Counted from the first letter of the stretch, positions 13,925-23,046 are shown. The stretch: DNA of 30,257 nucleotides from an uncultured Mycoplasmatota bacterium (GCA_900553855.1 USFG01000013.1:1-30257); one strand, 5' to 3'. A program made the numbers and translations. Notes: a model not told the origin generated them from the letters alone.

Positions 13925-15608
13925 AAGCAACTAACTCATTAAACCCAATTCTACTTGTCTCTTCATTATTAAATACAAATATAATCGAATTATTTAAATA
14001 TACCTTCTCATTATTCATATTACTTATATAACCATTACTAATCATCGAATCAACTAAATTCCTAATAATTCTACCCGCTTTATCATAATTATTAAAACAA
14101 ATAATTGAATAAGGATTCTCATCTATCTTATTATACAAATAATTATTATTAATTAACTTATTAACTCCAAATTCATCATTAAACTCTAAACAATTAATAT
14201 TAATTAAATTAATTCCTAACTTGTTAGCAATATAACTAATTATTTTCTCTTTACTCTTACTTTCTCCATTTAAAAACATATACTTATTAAACTTATTATC
14301 TCTAATAATATTCATTATATTTTTAACAATCAATTCATTATATTTTTTCTCAAGTTCACATTTAACCTCATTAAACTTATTATCATCTATATTAATAATA
14401 TTAACTCTCTCCTTAATTAAACTATCTACATCTATCATTTTAATGTTTATATCCTTAGATTTATTAACATAATTATCAAGTATTTTCTTAGAACAAACTG
14501 TATCTAACACTTCTATTGATTTATCAGGATTATATAAATTAGGCATATATTTATCCGTATTACTAATAATATAATTAACTATATTTTTATTTATTTTTAA
14601 TTTATAGTACACTTCATAACTTTTCTTAACTTTATTTAATATAAATTCCATATCTTTTAAACTTGGTTCATTAACCATAATAGGAGTAAATCTTCTAAGT
14701 AAAGCCTGATCTTTTTTAATATATTCATTATATTCACTTATTGTAGTAGCTCCAATAATTTTTATATCCCCACTACATAAATAAGGTTTTAATATATTAC
14801 CAGCATCTATTGCTCCTTCACTAGAACCAGTTTTCATAATTGTATGAATTTCATCTATAAATAAAATTATATTTTTATTTTTAATACACTCTTTAATTAA
14901 ATCATTAACTCTTGCTTCAAACTCTCCCCTATATTTAGTTCCCGATATTAAAGTACTTACTTGAACTGAAATTATTTTTTTGTTTTTAAGTTCTACCGGA
15001 ACATCTCCAACCTTTATTCTTCTAGCAAGTTCTTTAACTAAAGCAGTCTTTCCAACTCCCGCATGTCCTATTAATAAAGGATTATTTTTATTTTTTCTTA
15101 AGAGTATTTCCATAATATTTGTTATTTCTTTATCTCTTAAATATATTTTGTCAGTTGCCTCATCATTTAAAACAGTACCAAATTCACTTAAAACGCCTTG
15201 ATTATTAAGTTCTAAAGTAAGAGCATCTAAATCAATTCCCATATTATTAACTATACTATAACCTATTCCATCTTTATATGATAACAAACTAGACAATAAA
15301 TAATATTCATCTAATTCTTTATTATCTTTATCCGAATTTTCTCTTGCTTTATTAATCACTAACCTTAATAAAGGAGTATATAAAATATATTTAGACTCTT
15401 TAGTAGCACTTCCTATAATATTAAGTAAATTCTTTTTATAATTATAATAATTTAAATTATATTTATAACATATTTTACTAATATTTTTATTCTTTAATAA
15501 AGATAATAATAAATGTTCAGTTCCAACATAAGGATGATGACAACTAAGCATTTCTTTTTCTGCAATTTTAAGTATTTTATTTGTTTCACTATTATAACAA
15601 TTTTTCAT
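13923..15608 (-). CDS. ClpC/ClpA-like AAA+ unfoldase with degenerate, truncated second AAA domain
   Basis: A 561-residue protein; ClpC and ClpA are normally about 750-820. Residues 1-140 form a Clp N domain (YVGTEHLLLSLL). The first AAA+ domain looks active: Walker A GHAGVGKT (181-188), pore loop KYRG (225-228), Walker B ILFIDE (248-253), sensor 1 GATT (287-290) and arginine finger LLRRF. No coiled-coil middle domain is seen. The second domain (about 430-561) keeps the outline but not the chemistry: Walker A is LNGESKSKEK without GxxGxGKT, Walker B is SIICFNNYDK without DE, and the frame stops after IGFNELVA, losing the sensor-2 subdomain. It is uninterrupted and has its own terminator, so it looks like a specialised paralogue rather than a fresh pseudogene. 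Ribosome site GGGAG. Confidence 0.8.
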   Translation of the reverse strand: MKNCYNSETNKILKIAEKEMLSCHHPYVGTEHLLLSLLKNKNISKICYKYNLNYYNYKKNLLNIIGSATKESKYILYTPLLRLVINKARENSDKDNKELDEYYLLSSLLSYKDGIGYSIVNNMGIDLDALTLELNNQGVLSEFGTVLNDEATDKIYLRDKEITNIMEILLRKNKNNPLLIGHAGVGKTALVKELARRIKVGDVPVELKNKKIISVQVSTLISGTKYRGEFEARVNDLIKECIKNKNIILFIDEIHTIMKTGSSEGAIDAGNILKPYLCSGDIKIIGATTISEYNEYIKKDQALLRRFTPIMVNEPSLKDMEFILNKVKKSYEVYYKLKINKNIVNYIISNTDKYMPNLYNPDKSIEVLDTVCSKKILDNYVNKSKDINIKMIDVDSLIKERVNIINIDDNKFNEVKCELEKKYNELIVKNIMNIIRDNKFNKYMFLNGESKSKEKIISYIANKLGINLININCLEFNDEFGVNKLINNNYLYNKIDENPYSIICFNNYDKAGRIIRNLVDSMISNGYISNMNNEKVYLNNSIIFVFNNEETSRIGFNELVA

Positions 15609-15652
15609 GATTTATCTCCCATAATATTCTATGAATATAATGGTTTAAGTAT

Positions 15653-15682
15653 TAAAAAAATATTCAGGTTTCCCTAAATATT
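15653..15682 (-). terminator. Terminator of leuS
   Basis: On the minus strand AATATTTAGG-GAAA-CCTGAATATT followed by seven T residues, about 10 nt after the leuS stop. Confidence 0.85.
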
Positions 15683-15691
15683 TAATATAAT

Positions 15692-18115
15692 TTATTTAAC
15701 AACAATATTAACTAACTTCTTAGGAACAGTTATAACTTTAACTATTTCTTTATTATCTATAAATGCTTTAACATTATCAACAGACTTAGCTAGTTCAACC
15801 ATTTCTTCTTCAGTAGTATCTGTTGTAACTTCTATTTTTCCTCTAATCTTACCATTAACTTGAACAACTAAATTAAAGGTGTTTTTTACTAATTTATTTT
15901 CTTCATATTTTGGCCATGATTCTTCAATTATATTTTTATTAAATACGATTTCAAATAACTCACTAGTTATATGAGGTGCAAGTGGGTTTAATAAAATTAA
16001 GAATGATTTTAATTCCCTCTTAGTAATATATCCACGTTCCCTAACTTTTTTAAGATAACTCATGCAAGCTGCAATTGATGTATTTAATTTTAAATCTTCT
16101 AAATCTTCAGTTACTTTTTTAATAAGTGAATTTAAGTCATATTCTTGTTCACTTGATAATTCTTCATCTTCTTTTACAATATTTTGTAAATCCCATACTT
16201 TATTAATAAAGTTAACTATTCCATTTATTCCATCATATGTCCAAGCTATATTATCTTCATATCCGCCTAAGAAATGAACATGAAGTCTTGCTACATCTGA
16301 GCCATATTTATCAATAACTTCCATAGGAGATACACCATTAGCAGAACTCTTACTCATTTTCTTTCCAGTATCATCTAAAATTAAACCACTACCCATTTTT
16401 CTTATGAATGGATCTCTTGAAGGTACAGCACCTATTTCATACAAGAAGTTTTGCCAGAAGAATGCATATAGTACATGTCTAGTTATATGTTCAGTACCAC
16501 CTGTATAGCAATCAACACTTCCCCAATACTTAAGTTTATCAAAATCTGCTAATTTCTCATTATTTTTAGGATCACAATATCTAAGCCAGTACCAACTTGA
16601 TCCAGCCCAGTTAGGCATTGTATCAGTTTCTCTTTTTGCTGGTCCACCACACTTAGGACATTTACAATTTACCCAATCTTCTATTTTAGATAAAGGAGAT
16701 GCACCATCTTCTCTTGGCATATAATCATCAGTCTTTGGTAATCTAACGGGCAATTCTTCTTCAGGTACTGGAACAGTTCCACACTTATCACAGAATACGA
16801 TTGGGAACGGTTCTCCCCAATATCTTTGTCTATTGAATGACCAATCTTGCATTTTGTAATTAACAACTTTTTCACCAACATGAGTATTTACTAATTTATC
16901 AATAATCTTTTCTTTAGCTTCTTTAACTGGTAAACCACTAAATTCTTCAGAGTTCATCATTTTATAATTATTAGCTAAATATTCCATCTTTTCAACGGCG
17001 TTATTACTTACATCACCTTCAATAACTTGAATCATTGGAATATTAAATTCTTTAGCAAATTCATAATCTCTTTGATCATGAGTAGGAACAGCCATAACCA
17101 TTCCCGTACCATATCCTGCTAAAACAAAATCAGCAATATAAATTGGAACTTTTCTTCCATTAACTGGATTAATTGCATATAATCCATCTAATATACATCC
17201 AGTCTTTTCTTTTTGATTACTAATTCGATCAAGTTCACTTCTGTATCTTGTTTCTTCTTGATATTTCTTTACTTCTTCATAATTTTTAATATTATCTTTT
17301 AACTTACTAATTAATTCATGTTCAGGAGCCATAACCATAAATGTAATTCCATATATAGTTTCAGGACAAGTAGTAAATATTTCCGCATTAGTTAATTTAT
17401 TATTATTTTCATCAACTATTTCAAATGATACTTTTAATCCTTCACTCTTACCTATCCAATTTCTTTGAAGTTCTTTCAAGTTCTCATTCATATTAATTCT
17501 ATCAACATTACCAAGAAGTTTTTCAGAGTATTCTCTCATCTTTAAGAACCATACCCATCTTTCATCTTGAATTACTTTGCCATGGCATCTATCACAAATT
17601 CCACCTTGAGAATCTTCATTAGAAAGTACAGTCTTACAAGTAGGGCAAAAATTTACAACCCCTTTCTTTTTATATGCTTTGCCATTTTTAAAAAATTGTA
17701 AAAATATCCATTGTGTCCATTTATAATAATCTTCATCACTAGTTGCAAACGCTCTATCATAATCAAATGACAAACCAATTCTTTTAGATTGAGCAAGAAC
17801 ATTTTTCATTCCATTAGCAACAAATATTTTAGGATCTATTCCCGTTTTAATTGCCGCATTTTCAGCAGGTAAACCAAAAGAATCACCACCTATTGGGAAT
17901 AAGACATTATAACCTTGAAATCTTTTCATTCTAGCAAGTGCATCCGCTGGAACAGACCCCTTTAAATGGCCCATATGTAAATTTCCACTTATATTAAAAA
18001 ATTCATATAACACATAATATTTAGGTTTAGTTGGATGAAAATCTATAGCTTTAAAACTTTTTTCTTCATCCCATCTCTTTTCCCATTTTTCCTCTACTTC
18101 TTTAAAATTGTACAT
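15692..18115 (-). CDS. leuS: Leucyl-tRNA synthetase
   Basis: An 807-residue bacterial-type LeuRS. The HIGH motif is HMGHLKG near residue 50, and KMSKS is KKMSKSSANG near 580. Two zinc-finger-like segments are present (FCPTCKTVLSNED...CDRCH and FCDKCGTVPVPEEELPV). The CP1 editing domain is present and keeps the catalytic Asp in THDQRDYEFA. The threonine-rich editing motif is TTCPET where most LeuRS have TTRPDT. An in-frame TTG at 18124 directly abuts the AAGGAG site, so the ATG at 18115 (9 nt from the site) is chosen. It is transcribed alone from the promoter at 18158-18187. The leader is under 60 nt and has no T-box. Confidence 0.97.
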   Translation of the reverse strand: MYNFKEVEEKWEKRWDEEKSFKAIDFHPTKPKYYVLYEFFNISGNLHMGHLKGSVPADALARMKRFQGYNVLFPIGGDSFGLPAENAAIKTGIDPKIFVANGMKNVLAQSKRIGLSFDYDRAFATSDEDYYKWTQWIFLQFFKNGKAYKKKGVVNFCPTCKTVLSNEDSQGGICDRCHGKVIQDERWVWFLKMREYSEKLLGNVDRINMNENLKELQRNWIGKSEGLKVSFEIVDENNNKLTNAEIFTTCPETIYGITFMVMAPEHELISKLKDNIKNYEEVKKYQEETRYRSELDRISNQKEKTGCILDGLYAINPVNGRKVPIYIADFVLAGYGTGMVMAVPTHDQRDYEFAKEFNIPMIQVIEGDVSNNAVEKMEYLANNYKMMNSEEFSGLPVKEAKEKIIDKLVNTHVGEKVVNYKMQDWSFNRQRYWGEPFPIVFCDKCGTVPVPEEELPVRLPKTDDYMPREDGASPLSKIEDWVNCKCPKCGGPAKRETDTMPNWAGSSWYWLRYCDPKNNEKLADFDKLKYWGSVDCYTGGTEHITRHVLYAFFWQNFLYEIGAVPSRDPFIRKMGSGLILDDTGKKMSKSSANGVSPMEVIDKYGSDVARLHVHFLGGYEDNIAWTYDGINGIVNFINKVWDLQNIVKEDEELSSEQEYDLNSLIKKVTEDLEDLKLNTSIAACMSYLKKVRERGYITKRELKSFLILLNPLAPHITSELFEIVFNKNIIEESWPKYEENKLVKNTFNLVVQVNGKIRGKIEVTTDTTEEEMVELAKSVDNVKAFIDNKEIVKVITVPKKLVNIVVK

Positions 18116-18157
18116 AACAATCAACTCCTTCGTAATTGCATTTCATCTAATGATTTT

Positions 18158-18187
18158 ATTATAACACATACATTAATTATTTGTTAA
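18158..18187 (-). promoter_or_regulatory. Promoter of leuS
   Basis: On the minus strand TTAACA (18187-18182), an 18-nt spacer and TATAAT (18163-18158) with a TGT extension. Confidence 0.75.
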
Positions 18188-18201
18188 TAATTTAATTATT
18201 G

Positions 18202-18227
18202 AAAAAAAGAACAGCCAAAGCTATTCT
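18202..18227 (-). terminator. Terminator of spo0A
   Basis: On the minus strand AGAATAGC-TTTG-GCTGTTCT followed by seven T residues, a few bases past the stop. Confidence 0.85.
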
Positions 18228-18230
18228 TAA

Positions 18231-18983
18231 TTAATGAATCTCTAATCTTAATTTATCAGCTAAAGTAGCTATGAACTCTGAATTAGTTGGTTTTGCTCTA
18301 TCATAATCAACAGAGTGACCAAATATCTCTTCCATTACTTCATAATCTCCTCTAGTCCAACTTACCTCAATTGCATGTCTAATTGCTCTTTCAACTCTTG
18401 ATGAAGTTGTATCATACATATTAGCAATTTCTGGATATAATTCTTTTGTAATGGCTCCCAACATACTAGGTTTATTATACATTAAATTAATACTATCTCT
18501 AATATAACTATAACCTTTAATATGACTAGGCATTCCAAGTGAATGTAATAAATTTGTTATAGCTTGTTGTAAGTCTTTATTATCAATTCTTGTTTTATTT
18601 TGATTATTAACAATTCTTTTAATAATATCAGTTAAAGAATCCAAATTATATGGTTTTAACATATAATAACTTACCCCAACATCCATACACTTTTTAATTA
18701 TATCCACTGAATTAATACACGTAGTAATTATACTTTTAATATTTATATTTTCTTTTTTTAATTCTTCTAAGACGCTAAGTCCATCTCTTTTTGGTATAAC
18801 TAAATCCATTAAAACTAAATCATAACTTTCATAATTCTTTTTTAATTCAATTAAAGCATCTTCTCCATTAGAACAAGATCCTACTATTTCTACACCAACA
18901 TTCTTACTACTAAAATACTTCTTTACTTCAGTGACAACATCTTTGTTATCATCTACCATAAATACCTGTATTTTGGTTTTCAT
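18231..18983 (-). CDS. spo0A: Spo0A, master response regulator of sporulation
   Basis: A 250-residue protein with the two Spo0A domains. The receiver has Asp11 and Asp12 (FMVDDN), phospho-acceptor Asp60 (LVLMD), conserved Thr (IITTC, 87-88) and Lys110 (MLKPYN). The effector domain (about 140-250) has the Spo0A-specific LLHSLGMPSHIKGYSYIRD, and the DNA-contact helix region SRVERAIRHAIEVSW. Phosphorylated Spo0A binds 0A boxes to begin sporulation. GGGAG lies upstream of the ATG. A degenerate histidine kinase gene lies immediately upstream behind its own terminator, and 0A-box-like sequences occur between the two. This gene is the best evidence that the organism forms spores. Confidence 0.97.
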   Translation of the reverse strand: MKTKIQVFMVDDNKDVVTEVKKYFSSKNVGVEIVGSCSNGEDALIELKKNYESYDLVLMDLVIPKRDGLSVLEELKKENINIKSIITTCINSVDIIKKCMDVGVSYYMLKPYNLDSLTDIIKRIVNNQNKTRIDNKDLQQAITNLLHSLGMPSHIKGYSYIRDSINLMYNKPSMLGAITKELYPEIANMYDTTSSRVERAIRHAIEVSWTRGDYEVMEEIFGHSVDYDRAKPTNSEFIATLADKLRLEIH

Positions 18984-19026
18984 TTTCTCTCCCTTTCATC
19001 TTATTATATAAATACCACGTACTTTA

Positions 19027-19032
19027 ATTATA
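19027..19032 (-). promoter_or_regulatory. -10 element for spo0A
   Basis: On the minus strand TATAAT about 44 nt before the spo0A start. No clear -35 at 17 nt; a TTTGTCATA sequence (19049-19041) lies immediately upstream. Confidence 0.45.
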
Positions 19033-19040
19033 CACTTAAA

Positions 19041-19102
19041 TATGACAAATAAAAAGAAAATATCCTGACAACTATTGTCAAGATATGTAAACTTTTGTCG
19101 AA
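19041..19102. promoter_or_regulatory. Cluster of Spo0A-box-like sites upstream of spo0A
   Basis: TTTGTCGAA (19094-19102, plus strand) is a perfect match to the 0A box. TTTGTCATA (19049-19041, minus strand) differs from TTTGTCRAA at one position. Two further TTGTCA copies (19075-19080 plus, 19071-19066 minus) make up the terminator stem between them. Autoregulation by Spo0A is inferred. Confidence 0.5.
19050..19086 (-). terminator. Terminator of the histidine kinase gene
   Basis: On the minus strand ATATCTTGACAA-TAG-TTGTCAGGATAT followed by TTTCTTTTT; 12-bp stem with one mismatch. Confidence 0.8.
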
Positions 19103-20875
19103 TTATTTAAAATTATCTTCTATATCTTTTTTATTTAAAGGATTAATTAATACAGCATCAAAGCCATATTCTTTTAACTCTTTCTTTAAGTTAATACTCT
19201 TCTTTTTTGTTATAACAAACACTTTTCCTTTAAAGCCATCCACTTGTCTAACTTTATCTAAAAAACTTCTAGCATCTATCTTGTCCATATCCTCATCAAT
19301 TACAATTATATTAAAAGACTCACCATTTCTTATTTTATCCAAACAAGTTTTAGTCATGTCAAAAGATTCAACTACATCCCCATTTTTCTTTCCGATTGAT
19401 TTAACTACTCTAACATTTTTTTCATTACTTGAAATAACACCAATATTTTTAATATCATTATAATAATCTTTATATTTATTTTCTATTGTATCATTATTAC
19501 TAGTAACAATTTCTTGATTTAATGTAACCGTTATCTTTGCCCCTTTTGTTGAACCACTTTCAATTATAAAAGTTCCACCTATAATATTTATAATTTTCCG
19601 TACTAATTTCAAATTCAATTCTAAATTATCCTTATTTATAATTTCAGCATTAGTCAATTCTTCATGATTACTCATTATTTCTTTTTGCTTAAAAACATCA
19701 ATTCCACAACCACTATCTTCTACCACAATTATTAACCTACATATATTTGATTTGATTATACTATTAATTCTAAATTCAACATATCCATCTTTAGTATATT
19801 TAAAAGCATTACCAAGTAAAGTTGAAACAATTTGTTTAACCCTTATTGAATCACCATATAATTCATTAGGAATATTATCTTCCATAATAATTCTAAAATC
19901 TATATTTTTATCTAATTTATTTTTGTAATTATAATAAATTGAATTAAATAATAATTTAGGGTTATATTTATTTTTAACTTCATTTAAATTTCTAACATCT
20001 AAAGAACTTACATCAATAGTATTTCTTATTTTATTTCTAGCTGTATCAATAATATTTTTAGATTTTACTAAATCTTCATTAATAATTTCCAACGAGTTAC
20101 AATTACTCATCTCTAAATATAATTTATCTAATTTATCTATTTTATCTTGTATATCGTTAGTAATACTAAATATAAATTTATTTTTTTCTGCATTTGATGC
20201 TTCAGTCATAGCCTGTGTCTTAGTTAATTCTTCAATTATTTTCAAATCAGGATTTTCTATCGTAAAATACATGATAAATAAAACAATACTCTCCATAGAA
20301 GTTGTAAGAGTAACTGTTGGATTTATTCTTTGAATAAATACAATAATAATATTAAACAAAGTAAAAGCTAAGAATGGTAATACCTTTTTCATTTTAACAT
20401 TTTTAATATGACAAAATATTGTAATAATACTTGCAGTAATAGCAACAGTTCCTACATTATAAGTATAGTCACATGATAAACCAGTTGCAAAACCATTTCC
20501 TGTTGTAATTGGCAAAACAAATATAATAAATGTAGATAACATCCCTACAATGCAAGTTAAATTTTTAATTCTATTAAAAACATTTTCATTTTTTTCAAAA
20601 CAAAGTGAATAAATATATATAGTTAATGTTAAAGTGAAATATGTCATAAAACACATAAATAATTTTGTAAAAAAGTGACAAATTATTGCATCATCAGGAA
20701 GTTTATTTCCTAGTATCCCACACAAAATTTCTAACAATAGACCTATAAAATTAATGATAAGTAAAATAGAATAATATTTATTTTCCTTTGTTTTTAAATG
20801 ACTCTTAGAAAAATAAGAAACAATAAGAACTACTAAATATATTAAAACTACTCCCATTAAATATATGAATTGCAT
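19103..20875 (-). CDS. Degenerate hybrid histidine kinase (H-box His replaced), next to spo0A
   Basis: A 590-residue membrane protein. About seven hydrophobic segments fill residues 1-205, a sensor with no recognised ligand domain. The dimerization region reads FIFSITNDIQDKID where active kinases have a SHEIRTP-like H-box; aligned, the phospho-accepting His is Asn240. The ATPase domain seems intact: N-box LLGNAFKYT, G1 VVEDSGCGID, G2 STKGAKI. The C-terminal receiver-like domain has VIDEDM at the phospho-acceptor position but lacks the acidic pair (GVISSNEKN) and the conserved Lys (INPLNKK). It is therefore probably a pseudokinase that binds ATP and a partner. The ATG at 20875 (8 nt after AGG) is preferred to GTG 20884. 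Its place before spo0A suggests it modulates Spo0A or a true kinase. Confidence 0.75.
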   Translation of the reverse strand: MQFIYLMGVVLIYLVVLIVSYFSKSHLKTKENKYYSILLIINFIGLLLEILCGILGNKLPDDAIICHFFTKLFMCFMTYFTLTLTIYIYSLCFEKNENVFNRIKNLTCIVGMLSTFIIFVLPITTGNGFATGLSCDYTYNVGTVAITASIITIFCHIKNVKMKKVLPFLAFTLFNIIIVFIQRINPTVTLTTSMESIVLFIMYFTIENPDLKIIEELTKTQAMTEASNAEKNKFIFSITNDIQDKIDKLDKLYLEMSNCNSLEIINEDLVKSKNIIDTARNKIRNTIDVSSLDVRNLNEVKNKYNPKLLFNSIYYNYKNKLDKNIDFRIIMEDNIPNELYGDSIRVKQIVSTLLGNAFKYTKDGYVEFRINSIIKSNICRLIIVVEDSGCGIDVFKQKEIMSNHEELTNAEIINKDNLELNLKLVRKIINIIGGTFIIESGSTKGAKITVTLNQEIVTSNNDTIENKYKDYYNDIKNIGVISSNEKNVRVVKSIGKKNGDVVESFDMTKTCLDKIRNGESFNIIVIDEDMDKIDARSFLDKVRQVDGFKGKVFVITKKKSINLKKELKEYGFDAVLINPLNKKDIEDNFK

Positions 20876-20909
20876 ATTCTTCACCTACTCTATCAAAAGA
20901 ATATCACAA

Positions 20910-20945
20910 TAAAAAAAATTAGTCTATATCAACATAGAACTAATT
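20910..20945 (-). terminator. Terminator of the AMP-ligase gene
   Basis: On the minus strand AATTAGTTCTAT ... ATAGACTAATT with eight T residues, just beyond the stop at 20953. Confidence 0.8.
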
Positions 20946-20952
20946 CTAATAT

Positions 20953-22941
20953 TTATTTATATTCTAATTTTTTAACATTTTTATTAGTTATAAATTTCGG
21001 AATAACTTCAAAACATTTAGTTAAATCAAGTCCTTCATCAATTAATGCTCCACGATTTCTTTTACCACTTGGCGCAATTGGAAACGATTCAACATTAGAA
21101 TGTACTCGAATATACATTTTATCCAATAATTCTTTAGGGAATTCTTTTTTAAGTCTTGCATTAATACTATCTAAAGCTTTAGCAAAACCACTAATCATAA
21201 CAGGACTAAATTCCACATGAATAACAATTGATTCTCCCATCTTATCATCATTTACTCTAACAGCAGTCGTACTCATAACGTTTTTCGTATCTTTTAAAAC
21301 CACATCTTCTATTTCAAATAAAGGTATAGTTCTTCCATTAACTACAAATGCATCATCTAATCTTCCTTTAATTCTAACTCTTCTATTATTATCAGATTTA
21401 AAAGCATAATTAGTTAATGATAACCATCTCTTTCCATCAGCGCTTTCTACATGTAAATCATTAATATGTAATTTATCAAAATCAGTTTCATCATAATAAT
21501 ATTTAGTCATATCAGCTGGAGATTTACCAACTAATAACCCAACTTCATTTAATTTACAATATCTTCCATTTTTATCAAGAACTTCAGTTTCAGCAAACGG
21601 TAATGTTGTAAGACCAATTCCCTCTTTTAAAAACATATTTTGTGGTAATTTTTCTAAATGTGCTTTAAACAAAGTAGTAAATATACCGCTAGCTTCTCCA
21701 GTTCCACCACCAATTGAAAATGAAACAGGTGCTAACGGAAATGGTAATTTAGAAGTACCAAATTTATGTTTTCTAGCTGTATAATTAAAATATTTTTCTT
21801 CTCCATTGCTCATTCCCTCTCCCGTAATAGTAGGAGCAATTAAGTTAGTAAAATCCAAATTTTTAAACTTTGGATTATTATTTAAATTATTACAAAAATC
21901 TAAATAAAATCCTACAGAACCTGGAGCATAATTAGGTCTATGAATAGCCATACTATACTTAAAAAAGCATCTATTATAAATAGGTTCTAAATTCATTAAA
22001 CAACCATGAAATAATGAATCCCCAAGTGAACATAATTCCATATGTGTATACGTAGGAATATGATGAAGTACACTTATTCCATCCATACTAGCTAGACCAG
22101 AAATATCTTTATCATGAAATCTAGAAATAGTTACATAACTTCTATTAGCATGAAGCACACCTTTAGGAACACCAGGATTAGTAGTACCACTTGTGTAAGT
22201 TACTGCCATCGGATCATCTAATTCAACATCTTCAACTACTTTTCCATCATAATCTACACCAATATTTTCAAAATCATTTATTGTTATAACATTCTTAGAA
22301 GTATTTTCTTTAATACAATCAGTTTTATCTTTAAAGTCTGCATATCCTTTATCAAATTCTTCATAAGGATCCACATTTTCTCCTCTAAAGCTAGGTAATG
22401 AATTAGAAAGTGGAACTATTACTAAATTACTAAAATTTATATCATTTAATTTATCCTTTAATTCATCATAAACATCATCACTAATAAATACATAATCACT
22501 TTTAGATTTTTCAATAATCATCTTTAAATAATCAGAATCAAACCATTCTCCAAAAGAATTAACAACACCACCAATTAAGTTTATTGCTAAATATAAATAT
22601 ACAAATTCAGGAGTATTACTAACACATAGTGGAACCTCATCACCTTTTTTATACCCTAACTCTTTTAAACTTTTAGCATAACTAAATACATGATTAAATA
22701 ATGATCTATAATCTATTTTATTTCCCCTATAAAAAATTGCATTTCTACTAAAATTTTTCTTATTTCTTAAATATGCATTCATAGCAAAGGAATAATTATG
22801 ATTTTCATCCAAATCTTTAAGTATAATTTTTGCTTTTTCTGGTATATTCAAAACATCCACATCTTGATATTTATTTTTACTTTTATTTCCATTTTCTAAT
22901 ATATTATTTACTTGTAATTTAAATTCATTAATATAGTCCAT
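20953..22941 (-). CDS. AMP-forming acyl-CoA synthetase-like (ANL superfamily) enzyme
   Basis: A 662-residue adenylate-forming enzyme. The phosphate-binding loop is YTSGTTNPGVPKG (249-261), with two extra residues relative to the usual YTSGTTGxPKG. Other core motifs are IGGGTGEASGIF, the hinge region KGRLDDAFVVNGR, and the C-terminal catalytic Lys in PIAPSGKRNRGAL. These enzymes activate a carboxylate with ATP and pass it to CoA or a carrier thiol. No carrier, condensation or thioesterase domain is fused and none lies nearby, so the substrate is unknown. GGGAGG lies 6 nt before the ATG, and the promoter is at 22992-23020. A short hairpin in the leader (CTAAT repeats, about 22963-22993) may be fortuitous. 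It is transcribed alone. Confidence 0.8.
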   Translation of the reverse strand: MDYINEFKLQVNNILENGNKSKNKYQDVDVLNIPEKAKIILKDLDENHNYSFAMNAYLRNKKNFSRNAIFYRGNKIDYRSLFNHVFSYAKSLKELGYKKGDEVPLCVSNTPEFVYLYLAINLIGGVVNSFGEWFDSDYLKMIIEKSKSDYVFISDDVYDELKDKLNDINFSNLVIVPLSNSLPSFRGENVDPYEEFDKGYADFKDKTDCIKENTSKNVITINDFENIGVDYDGKVVEDVELDDPMAVTYTSGTTNPGVPKGVLHANRSYVTISRFHDKDISGLASMDGISVLHHIPTYTHMELCSLGDSLFHGCLMNLEPIYNRCFFKYSMAIHRPNYAPGSVGFYLDFCNNLNNNPKFKNLDFTNLIAPTITGEGMSNGEEKYFNYTARKHKFGTSKLPFPLAPVSFSIGGGTGEASGIFTTLFKAHLEKLPQNMFLKEGIGLTTLPFAETEVLDKNGRYCKLNEVGLLVGKSPADMTKYYYDETDFDKLHINDLHVESADGKRWLSLTNYAFKSDNNRRVRIKGRLDDAFVVNGRTIPLFEIEDVVLKDTKNVMSTTAVRVNDDKMGESIVIHVEFSPVMISGFAKALDSINARLKKEFPKELLDKMYIRVHSNVESFPIAPSGKRNRGALIDEGLDLTKCFEVIPKFITNKNVKKLEYK

Positions 22942-22991
22942 TTTAACCTCCCAAATAACATTAGAATAAATAAACTCTAATCTTTAATTAG

Positions 22992-23020
22992 ATTATATAA
23001 TAACAAAGTTAAAAACGCAA
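22992..23020 (-). promoter_or_regulatory. Promoter of the AMP-ligase gene
   Basis: On the minus strand TTGCGT (23020-23015), a 17-nt spacer and TATAAT (22997-22992). It partly overlaps the T run of the preceding terminator. Confidence 0.65.
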
Positions 23021-23046
23021 AAAAAATCTCCTATATAAAGAGATTT
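23019..23046 (-). terminator. Terminator of the YdcC-like gene
   Basis: On the minus strand AAATCTC ... GAGATTT with eight T residues, right after the stop at 23054. Confidence 0.8.

Noticed and set aside
12445..18230. T-box riboswitch expected before cysS or leuS.
   Set aside because: Both leaders are short (well under 100 nt between promoter and start) and lack the AGGGUGGNACCGCG core.
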